From Clitopilus passeckerianus (lineage: Eukaryota > Basidiomycota > Agaricomycetes > Agaricales > Entolomataceae): 64,000 nt of DNA. The DNA is taken from positions 496,001 to 560,000 of the forward strand of contig CALYLX010000096.1 in assembly GCA_944990035.1 (NCBI GenBank), read 5' to 3'. Shown piece after piece: positions 48,184 through 58,206 of this stretch. A model generated the notes under the pieces. The model had not been told where the DNA came from, searched no databases, and worked only from the letters and a program-made list of their open reading frames with translations. The position numbers and the translations under genes are program-made. Numbering within the stretch: the first letter of the stretch is position 1; every line of letters begins with the position of its first letter.

Positions 48184-51100
48184 CTAGAAACGCCTCAACA
48201 GCTCACTGGCAGATGTGCCAGCATTGTTGGAATCGCCGTTAGGATCGTTCATTGTATCCCCTGGCATTTCGGCCGTCGGAGTTAGCGCTTCGTGGTCGTG
48301 CGAGGTGGGTGATGGTTTCTTCCTGCTGAACCCAAAGCTGTTTGCGAGGTTCGCTAGCGTCCGACTCGCCGTCAAGGAAGGCTTGACCGCCTCAAACCCT
48401 TTGCTCTGAATCGAAGAGCTAGCTGCGAGTGGTGAGGTCTTTGGGATGTGATATGACGTCGTTCTGCGCCGACTTGCAAGGGCGTTCACCATTCCATCAG
48501 AGATAGACCCATCCGGTGATGGCGTATTTGGCAGGCCGAAGGGGTTCCCATCCCCTGCCGACGATGGTGAGGATGAGAGCAGCGGCTGATCTGTAATAGC
48601 GGTTGTCGGTGCCGCCTTAGAGATAGGAGACCCAGTCCCAGCATTGCCAAGAGCTGGCAAGCGCGTCGACGAAAATCGAGAGGTCGTTGACAACCTTGAG
48701 GCCCGGGAACCAGGACGGAGTGGTGACGGAGCCCCTGGAAGGTGAGGACGGGAATCGACATGGGTAGGATGAGAGGGAGAAGGTGGCAAGGGGGGGAAAG
48801 GTGACTTCGGCGGTGAAGAACTACCTACTTCAGGGAGCGTTGAAGGCGTGGGTGCAGCATCAACAAGAGAGTCCACATTCGCCTGAGCAAGCAATTTCGA
48901 CAGGGACGATGGACGAACAGTAGGCGAGGAATTTGTCCTCGGACGTGTCGGGAACAAGGCAGAATTAGGCGGGTGTGTCACCTGGAAGGACTCCTCCACC
49001 TCTGCCTCAGGTGGGCCAGGAGGCAGCTGGGGCGGCGGGCTCACGCTGAGCACAGCTTCCTTCACGTCCTTATCATTCGACACCTTTCTCGAGGACGAAA
49101 CTCTCTTTTTGTTACCGTGACCAGATTGTGTCCAGTCCTCCACCTCGAGCATGTAATACTTGATGCCTTCCCCAAGCCCATATGGATTACTGGTGGGATC
49201 CTAGGAGTATAGTCGGTCAGTGTGTGTCTACGCGTCGCAGTGACAGCTCCCCGTACCTGCTGATCGACGACACGCTCGGTTATGGACGTTATCCTGGCAA
49301 CGATCCATTCGCGCGTCTTCAGCTGTTCAGCTAAGTGCCCAGTAGCTTGCAGGAAATAATGCGGGAATGAGACTGCCACACGGGAGAAATATCGGATCTC
49401 AGCTCATTTCTTCCAAAAATTGCTTCACAAAAAAAGCAAACACGTACCATTAAAAGCGGCCCATGGCTTGGAGACCGAATTCCGAGTGGGTAGGAACAGG
49501 GCCAAGTCGCCTTTAGCAAAGTTCCTGAACGAAATTTTGCCCTTTGCGCGTTCTCTATACTCCTTGCACTGCTTCTGCCATTTCCGGATGGTCGACCCAG
49601 TTTTCGTGATGGCGTCCAAAAAGTGATCGTGATCGAACCCGCGAAGTACTTCCAGAGCCACAGCAGGCTCAGATGGGTCGATAGGCGTTGGCTCCTCAGG
49701 TTGCCCAATGATACTATGTCGCAATCCAGACGAAAACACCACAGAATCCCCGAGGTTGTTGTTGTTGCCGCCCGTCTGCTTCGAGGGATTGGAGTGCGAA
49801 GTCATGTTCTGCGCCGTCCCAAGCGCCTTGACATGTGAATTTCTAAAACTGATCGCCACATCCAAAATCTGCGCAACCAGCCTCCTCGCATCCTCCAACT
49901 GCGTCTCGAAATCCGACCGCGAGACCTGCCCCGCCCTCAAGTCGTCCCGGAGGAGCTTCTCCACATGCTGCGCCTCCCTAAGCTCCCGCTCCACACGATG
50001 CAGCTGCTCCCTCAACCTTGCACTCTCCGCATTGGCAAGACTAAGATCCGCACGAAGGTCCTTCGCCTTCCGCTCCGTGTTCTCCTGCACCACCTTGAGC
50101 TCGAAGAACTGTCTCTCCAGCACAGCCCGGTCCCCATCAGCCTCAGCGATATGGTCCCGTATCACCCTCTCATGCTCCGTCGCCTGCGCCCTCAACATCC
50201 TATCCTTCTCTCCACTCGCCTCCTTGAGCGCCATATGCACCTCCGCACTCTCCATCCGCGCAGCCTGTATCTGCGCCTCCAAGTCCTCACCCCTACTCCT
50301 TGCCTCCTCCAGCTTCCTTAGCGATATAGCCTGCTCCTCAAGCAAACTATTGATCTTCTCCGAGTTCCTCGTCTCGAGCGCCTTGACATCCTCGAAATCA
50401 GTCCGGACTTGGTTCAACTCTTGCCTGAGGTTCTCGACGAGGTCGGTCTGGTCTCCAGCACTATCAAGTGCATTCGACAACTCCTCCCTCTGTCTCTCAA
50501 TATCCGCATGTAGGTCCGAATTTCGTTCTTCCACAATCCTCCTCGTGGTAGATTCCGTCTCTAGCTCGTCCCGAGTCTGGCGTAACTCCTTCTCCAACCG
50601 CTCAGCGCGCTCGTGTTCGGCTTGAGCTTGGGCCTCAGCAGCTTCAACGCGCTCCTGGAGAGTCCGGACGTCCTGTCGTAGAGTTGTACGTTCCTCCTGG
50701 AACACAGATTCCATCTGGGCTTTGGACTTCTGGATCGCCCGGAGCTCCTCGACGGCTTCTTGGTACGCCTGCTGGTCGGCTTCGATCGACCTTCTGCGTG
50801 AACTTTGTAGTCTCGAGGCTGATAGTACTGTAACATACCCATAGCATTAGCTACATGTAAAGTATGATTTGATATAAAGCAGAAGGGACTCACGAGACCT
50901 CTCCGCAATCTTATCAAACCCACCCTCCAACCCCTCCATCTTCTGAACCGCCTTATCCAACGCAGCTCTACACTCCTGCACCGCTTTGAGTGCAGCACTA
51001 TCATTACTCGCCACGGCGTATTGTTGGAGGTCGTCCAAGACTCTCAGAAGTGCTAACCATCACCACCTTCTATCAGTTAACTGAAAAATCGAGAAGAAGG

Positions 51101-52990
51101 GAGAACTGACCATCAACATCCTCCCTCTCCAACGCATACTCCCCCTCCATACTCCCCGACGGCGTAAAGTCAATCGTAGGCACCGGGTCGTCCATCCCCC
51201 GTGCCTCGAACGGGAGCTGACCGTGTAGCTCGCTGCGGTAGAGTTGACGGCGTTTGCGTTCGCTTGCTCTGTGGTGTCATTCTCGTTAGTTTTATCATAA
51301 TAAAAAAGGTACTGTGCACATACGAGAACTTCGCCATAACTTCAAGTATGCTTTGCGCTCTCTGATAGAAGAACCTCGCTATCCCTCCTTCAGTTTTATC
51401 CATTACTTCAAGTAGATTAGATACTCACAAAACTCCTTCCGCCTAACAACCTCCACAACCGTCGCCCCATACGCATAAATCATCCCATGCAGCCTCGATA
51501 TGTGCGCGAAGCTGTTCTTCCCCCTAAAACTCGCTTGGAGGGTGTTTAGCAGGGCGGGGAGGGTGACCATGGTGTTGTTGAGGGTGCTGATCTGGCGGAG
51601 GAGGTGGTGCGTGTGGTGGGTGTATTCGTTCTATGTAGTGGGGGAGGTGTTAGGTAAAGAAGAAAGAAGGAGGAAGGAAGGAAGTGGAACTGACCTTGGC
51701 TTCGGTGATAACCTGCACTTCTTGTCGGAGGTTGTTATCCAGTTGGCGAAGTTCTATACCCATCCCAGGTCAAACTCCCGATTTCAAACCCTAAACGGAT
51801 ACGTACCATGTATCACACCCTCCGCCTCCTGTCCCTGTCCTTCCCCAGCACCCTCCAATAGCGCCACCTTACCCGCTATCTTATTAACAGTCTCCCCCGC
51901 TCTCCTCTTACACCCCTCCGCCTCCTCAAGAATCTCAACCGAGGCCACAGAGTTACGTATCCCATCACTCCCCTCCTTCAACTGCAGCACCGTCCCCTCC
52001 ACCTGCGTCAACCTCGCAACCTGATCCCCATGAATCCTCAAACACCCCTCCCTAACCTGCTTCATCTTCCCCCCACTGACATAATCCCCCAACGTCCTCT
52101 CCCTGGTCTCCCCCTTCTCAATCGCCCTCCTCGCCTGTGCGGACAAAAACTCGGGATGGATCTTCACCCTCCCTATCAACTCCAAATCCGCTTCAATCCC
52201 CTCAAGCAGGTGGCGCTGTTTGTCTAATTCCCGGCGGGAAAGGGAAGCGACGGTCTCGAAGGTGTCGTTGATGGAGAGGAGGTTGAGGTCGAAGGCTGTT
52301 GAGGCTATACGGATGCCTTCGTATTGGTGGTGCATCGAGAGGGAGAGGGAGGAGATTTGGTCGTGGTGTAGGTGGGCTGTGTGCAGGAAGGAGGAGGCGA
52401 GTTGGGAGGGTTTGAATGGGGGGGTTGCTGTTATGCTTTCTGCATAATATACATGGTTAGGATCTGTATGGAGATAGGGAGGGCTGGTAAAGAAACGAAA
52501 CGAACCTTCAATGGGAGGTTGTAATGGAGGCTCAATCCTCAGTTCAGCCAGAACCTCCTCCGGCTCGTAGTCCAGGTAATATTTGTTGAACACATATATC
52601 AGCTGCATATCACAACCGAAATTAGTTTCCATGAGGCCTCCACGCATATGTTATGTAGTTTGGAAGAAACTCACTTGTTCACGAACCCCAGCAAGTTCAC
52701 GTATATTAGCATTGACGAGTCTTCGTCCGTCGGGTAGGTATGCGAGGATGGCCTCCTCTTCGATTCCGGTTTCTTGGCTGAGGAATGTCTCTAGGGTTCC
52801 TGTTCTGTTTCCCCGATTTCAAATTCGTATCAATCTTCAAAGGGAAAGTATCCAGGCATACCGTTCTATATCCCGCAGCGCTAGATTCGACTACAGCTCC
52901 AAGTCAGTCCACGAGGTATATATATCCACTCTCGTGACTAAAACCCACCTTGAAAACCTGCCCATCCTCTGCCCTACATATCTGTATCAT
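48184..52990 (-). CDS. ATG11: Autophagy scaffold protein ATG11
   Basis: Thirteen exons: 52990..52949, 52890..52862, 52804..52675, 52602..52506, 52439..51807, 51753..51695, 51630..51429, 51378..51324, 51268..51111, 51052..50894, 50827..49448, 49372..49257 and 49200..48184. They total 4077 nt (1358 residues) with every phase matching. The N-terminus (MIQICRAEDGQVFK..LRDIERTGTLETF..ILAYLPDGRRL) is the ubiquitin-like start of ATG11/RB1CC1-type proteins. YVFNKYYLD and ELRIEPPLQPP follow. The middle has a long Glu/Arg-rich coiled coil (about 520-830). The conserved C-terminal ATG11 domain includes FRNFAKGDLALFLPTRN and WIVARITSITERVVDQQ, ending in a Ser/Pro-rich tail. It scaffolds selective autophagy, binding cargo receptors and Atg1. 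The extra ~330-residue disordered tail after the domain is the main oddity. Confidence 0.93.
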
Positions 52991-54074
52991 ATCCGTGTCC
53001 TATGCTTGTCCGTATCCAGTTCCAGTGCGTGAAAGGTATTATTAGTGTTATGAGTAAAGATGACCTGTTGAGAGAAAGAAATGGCCGGGACTGTGCACTG
53101 TGGTGGACTTTTGTGAACTTTAGACTCGGAGAATAGTTCAAATCAAGCAAGTCATGGCGGTCAAGCGGGTGACGTAAAATGATTTATCAGCGTTGAGTTG
53201 AGGAAGTGAAGAGCCGCTGAAGCTTGCAACTTGGAGGAGGCTGATTTAGTCGGCTTTTGGGGTTTCTCTGAATAGCTTAGAGATGGGTTGTGACGTTATG
53301 AGGATGAGGCAGAGCAGACCCTTCAGACTGTTTAATCTCTTCTGCATGACCTCATACACCCGACGAATTGCTTCTATCCACTACTAATGCATAATGCTCT
53401 ACATCATCTCTCCCATGTAAGTCCCGTCCATCAAGCGCACCCTCGCTCTCTTTGGCCTGATTGAGGTGACGAAGAGAGTCAAATCTCAGCCAGGCTCATT
53501 TCGAAATGCCACCTTCAAGTCCCTTCAATCCCTTCTGGGTCTGTCGTCAACGTCATACTCTCGACAGCTTGCTACTGTATATCCACCAGTGACTACCAAT
53601 AACCGAAATTGCTCTGCGCTGTGCGAACTGCGTAATCCATTCATCGCTCTCCTCCGAGCCTCCTCGGATACTGGCATCATATGATTGAAATACGAAAGAG
53701 AGTCAAATCCTGGTCAGGCGTCAGGCTCGTCCCGCCTCTCGTCTTGTTCCGCATGCCGATCCCGGCGTTCAGGTATCTTCAGGCACTCCCCAGAGGGTCA
53801 AAAGATCTGCCCTTCACCTTCACATTCAGGCTGAACTGCGGGCTGGCAAGTCTCTGATGGCGTTGCGGTTTCAGTGTATGCGCCACGCCGCCACCCCCAT
53901 GTCACGCTCCTACTAATAGTAATACCCCTCACCTACCCTTCCTTCCGCTCGTTGCCTTCCCAACTGCCTTCGGAGTCGTCAGGGAATTATGAAGATGTAG
54001 GGGATACCGCGGCTGGGTCAGGTTACGAACCCTACCTCTGCACAATGCAGTCAACCCTGCCGGAAAGATCCTCG
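52991..54074. other. Intergenic upstream of ATG11
   Basis: Holds the ATG11 promoter at the left. No gene is recognised. Confidence 0.5.
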
Positions 54075-54435
54075 TTCCGTTGGCAGATGCCACTAGCAGA
54101 GGCACCTCTAGTAGTAACTCTGAGAAACAAGGGTCTCCTTCTTGGTTTTCATTCCCTTCATCTTACATATTCAACCTGAGAACTATTACCCTTAAGAAAG
54201 GATTCAAGGTACATCCAACCTGCAATATATATTCCCAGTTCCCACCTAGTTGCATACCCTGGGTGTCACGCTTTCCAGAACGTTTTCTTCGGATCGAATG
54301 GTTTGGCTGAAAGGAGCCCGAGGTGACGGAACCAAATTATGTTTATGGCAAGAGATCTTGGCCTATACATCATCATGCAGAAAGTCGACCGACTCGGAAA
54401 TCTGTTGAGAGTGGTATGCTCTAGGCGTCCAAACA
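54075..54435 (+). repeat. Dispersed direct repeat, copy A
   Basis: Shares ordered, diverged blocks with 62320..62690 in the same orientation: gtaactctga..acaagggtctc, ggtacat..caacct..caat, gaggtgacggaaccaaa, atgcagaaa, and gtggtatgctctaggcg. Non-coding; origin unknown. Confidence 0.65.
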
Positions 54436-55446
54436 GCCTCTTACTGAAGAGTTGGAGACATCTGCGTACGGACATTGCTTTCAGTCCAGTAAGCCTCTAT
54501 CCACCGCGAAACGCAGGCTGATCTTATCTTTTTCTGTAGAGCCAATTTCGAGCACGTCTTTCCAGATCCTGCCAAACTTCAGCATCCGCCTGACGCACTG
54601 TATTGGATTCTATCAGCGCCTGCTTACTTGCTGCGAAGAGTTGGAACAGTCCTCATTGCCTCCATTCTGAACTAATCGAAACATATTGATCATGAAACTG
54701 TGGCTACAGCGATGGTCCTGCTTTGTTCCCGGTCCTGCTTTGTTCCCGACTCCAAAATCCACCTTGGATCCCATCAGAAGCACACTTTTTTACACCCTTC
54801 ATGTGTTCTCCAACCCGCCATCTCGCCATCTTCCCTCCACTTCGAATCTTCGACTACATACCAGTTCTCTCCCAGCCTCGATTCTATCGAGACCGATCTA
54901 CCTCTTAGCTATATGGAGCCTGTTCTCGCCCGGGACCAAGTACAATCGAGATAAGGAGAAGACGAAAATGTGTAGACCACGGTCTACTACACCGCCATGA
55001 CCTATGTTTCGGAAGACTAAGACTATGTAAGTAGGAGGCGCCTGCAACTTGAAGCAACCGCTTTCTCGAGGTGCAACATCTCTCACTGTAGCTCTCCTAT
55101 CTGCATTCCGGACACTTCTAAAGTTCTATCAGATTGCAAATTGGGCTATTTCTTTGGCTGCATGGTATGAGGCAGGTACTTGCCCTGTTTGCATGGGTCG
55201 GCGGAGGGGTTGGCAGGATCTTGCCGTTGGTTGTCAGAAGTATTAACGTTTCTACGCCGTTCTACTTAACGTGTAGACATAATAGATTGAGAGGTAGTGT
55301 AACAAAAGGTTATTGTAATGAATCTCATTCAAGCCCAGTGCGGTGTATAAAGAAGAGAAATAAATTATACCGGCACCGGGGGAATAAACGAGTGTAAGGA
55401 GTGCCAAGTGCCAGAACTGCTTCACGGCCATATATAGCTGCCCATA
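54436..55446. other. Intergenic, no gene recognised
   Basis: Short frames only. No domain is visible. Confidence 0.45.
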
Positions 55447-55943
55447 TCAATGGCATGCATCCGTCCGATTCCGCGAATGCTCTTTGTGGTTGAGCAAGAG
55501 TCCCACCACCACTTCCCGGCCACCTCCGACTGCATGGTCGAGTGGTGTCCTCCCCCCGACGTCCGCCAAGCTGACGTCGGCGCCCTCGTGGTCGAGCAGG
55601 AGTTCCACCACTCCTTCGTAGCCCTCTTCGGCTGCACGGCTGAGTGGTGTCCGTCCCTCAATGTCCGCCAAATTTATGCTGATACCCTCATGGTTGAGTA
55701 AGAGTTCAACCACTGCTTCATGACAGCCTTCGACTGCATGGCTGAGTGGTGTCCTCCCTTTGTTGTCCGCCAAGTTAACGTCGATACCCTCGTGGGCGAA
55801 CAAGAGTGCCACCGCCACTTCATGGCCGTCATAAGCTGCGCGTATCAATGGTGTCCATCCGTCGGAATTTTGCCAAATTGACGTTGATTCTCTCATGGTC
55901 GAGCAAGAGCGCCACCACTGCTTCATGACCACCTCCGACTGCA
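55447..55943 (-). pseudogene. 3' end of the NACHT-ankyrin gene, cut off by a transposon
   Basis: Minus-strand ankyrin coding sequence continuing the repeat array of the gene at 58207..61794. It resumes at 55943 with AVGGGHEAVVALLLDHE, exactly where the other side breaks off. After NVNLA near 55880 the frame shifts by one base at an A-run, then continues SDGWTPLIRAAYDGHE and through four repeats (TPLSHAV, TPLSRAA, TPLDHAV) to a stop at 55447. It is cut off from a promoter by the 2.4-kb insertion and already frameshifted, so it is dead as a coding region. Confidence 0.82.
55935..55943. repeat. 9-bp target-site duplication, left copy
   Basis: CCGACTGCA, identical to 58304..58312, directly outside the left inverted terminus. 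Confidence 0.9.
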
Positions 55944-55998
55944 GGATAATTCTATTCGTGAACCCCTCGATGGCTATGAACCCCTCGTGAACCCCTCC
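55944..55998 (+). repeat. Left terminal inverted repeat
   Basis: Pairs with 58249..58303 reversed. Three internal copies of TGAACCCCTC. Confidence 0.88.
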
Positions 55999-56589
55999 CT
56001 TGTCACAGAGGGTCACGGAAGATATTTATTATTTTTATGTACTTAAGTATTACATAACGAAGCGGGCGCTTCTGTTCGCGTCCAATGTATTCTCCAGCGT
56101 TGTATCACAACGTTTCCGCTGGACAGATATTGACAATAACCTCTGGACCATATGTTCCGACTTCTTTTGGTGGGTTCAAGCCTCCACACGGCACCTTATC
56201 CCCTGCCAAAAGCCTACGAAGAAGGGCTCAGACGTGTTCGGTGAACTCATTCACCCCAAAATCACCATTTCCGCCAACCGCCAGTCGAACACGCCGCTCT
56301 TGAGAACCGTGGTGTTCATATAGATGCAAGAATCTCCAACGTGAATACCTTACCATGCATTAGAAGGCCTACTATCCCTGAAATTGCCAACATTCGGGGT
56401 GGAATCGGACTCTCACCTCCCCTCATCGCAAGATTCACAATGAGCTGATAGCCATTCACGGTCAAGAGCCTCAGGGATGGAAGAAAGCTCCTAATTTGCG
56501 TGTCAACACAGTAAAAAATGCCACAAAGGTGAGCAACTCTTAAATACTTGTCCGTTGAGATGCTCATCCCAAAATCCATAGCAATCGCC

Positions 56590-58159
56590 ATGTCCGATTT
56601 TGCAACATACTCATCTCCGCCGTCAACTGCTCTTTACTCTCCCAGCTACTTTGGGGCTCTCACTTTCCAGCGGGTCTCTAACATGAGTAGCTATCCCGTT
56701 GCTGCTGAAGCACCTTCCTGCATCAACTTTGTGTTCGACGACGAGGTCCCGTCTGATGCGGCTGCATGCTTGATGCGTCCTGGTGAGGTTCTGCCCCACC
56801 GGGATGACATCCGCGAATTCACCTCTCGGATGGAAGAGGCATTCCGAAATGGTAAACGGTCCGTTATCGCGTGTTTTGCCCGTTCCGACTCTGGGCATCC
56901 GATGACACGAAGGTACCACTTCTCGAAGGTTTGTATTTGTCTTCTCATAACGCAAGCAGATGCTTACCTTTTCCCCCTAGCTTACCATGATGAAGGATAT
57001 ACACAACAACCGAGATCGTGTGCTCGCCGCCAATGCTCTAAACTCTCATCTTGAAGGTTTATCCATTGAACCTGCGGTCCTGGAGTCCTTTCGCCAACAA
57101 AACATTACTCAACCAATTCGGGGCTTCCGTGGCACTAGCTTTCCTCTGTGGAAACTAGCGGATCTTCTTGACGAAACGCACATCGAAGAAGAAGTAATGA
57201 ACGGCCTCGCAGAACTCAACTATCTCGCTAAATACGCAGAACAACCGATCGGCAAGCCAGCAAAATATCTTTATCTCCCGACTTCCTTCATGGATAATGC
57301 GCGCTATGCCTACAACCAAACGCCTCGCCTCTACTCATCGGAGCTAGCAACCGTTCGCCAGCAGTTCCTGGCCTCCAGACCAGATGTTGTTGCCTTTCTC
57401 GATTGCTCCAACAACCATTATTCGGCCTATGTGTTTGCGGGGCGTGCAGATATACTCTATCACGCAGACTCCCTTGGCCATCAAGCCGACCCCGTCGTCC
57501 TTTCCGCAATTGAGTGGATCTTCAAAGTTAATACATCCGACTTGAGCCCTCCAGTGCCAATCACCATTCGAGAAGTTTGTGTACCTATCCAAAATCTCAT
57601 TGGTGTCGGATCGGGGAGCTGTGGGATGGCTGCTCATAATTTTGTCGAGACTTTATTCGGGTTCGAGCGGCAGCCTGAATGGACGACCGCCAACTCTCCC
57701 CTTCATCGTGATCAAGCCATTCGGGATCTGATCTGCTACCACACAATTGCGGCAGGCCTCGACAATGTAAGTCTTCTATAGAGCCATTATAGCACAGGTT
57801 GCTGACGCTGGCACTCTATCTCAGCTTGACTCAAGAACAAATGGATGACCTTCTCGACAAGATCAATGGCATTCAGTACGTACTTGTGTTACCAATGTCT
57901 TGTTTTCTACTCATCATTGTTCTCTTATAGCGACAAAAATATGGAAGAGACACGTCGCGAGACCATTCAAGAACCTGTACCAATCCGCCACAAAGGAAGG
58001 CCAAGGACGCAACGGTTAACGGGCCCTCTGGAGAATGAGAAGGGTGCAGGGCGTGGTGGAGGAGGAGCTGAACTGGCCCATCGGGGTGGACGCAACTGTG
58101 GTATCTGCCGTGAGCCTGGTCATACGAGGGCAAAATGTCCCAGATTGTTGAGGTTGTGA
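56590..58159 (+). CDS. Ulp1-like cysteine protease with zinc knuckle, transposon-borne
   Basis: Exons 56590..56928, 56981..57766, 57825..57875 and 57931..58159. The start MSDFATYSSPP is chosen for its gccATGt context. The protease core is in exon 2: His259 in DCSNNHYSAYVF, Asp276 in LYHADSLG, Gln317 in PIQNLIG, and Cys327 in GSGSCGMAAHNF. This H-D-Q-C order is that of C48 (Ulp1/SENP) peptidases, which cleave SUMO-like modifiers. The last exon has HKGRPRTQRLTG and CGICREPGHTRAKC (Cx2Cx4Hx4C), a tail like that of Mutator/FAR1-type transposases. Exon 2 ends in phase 0, but LTQEQMDDLLDKI in exon 3 needs phase 2. So either one extra base lies next to the donor at 57766, or the protein ends a few residues after exon 2. 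Confidence 0.7.
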
Positions 58160-58206
58160 AGTGCAAACAGAATAATTTATGTAATACTCAGCTATTAAAT
58201 TCAAAT

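Noticed and set aside
49708..50625. A 305-codon plus-strand frame rich in Ser, Leu and Arg
   Set aside because: It is antisense to the coiled-coil exon of ATG11, and its composition is what the reverse of Glu/Leu/Arg-rich codons yields.
57767..57792. A 26-nt intron in the Ulp1-like gene that would keep the frame (GTAAGT to ATTATAG)
   Set aside because: It is far shorter than any other intron here and lacks room for a branch point. The 58-nt version with a CTGAC branch site is preferred, which leaves a frame problem.
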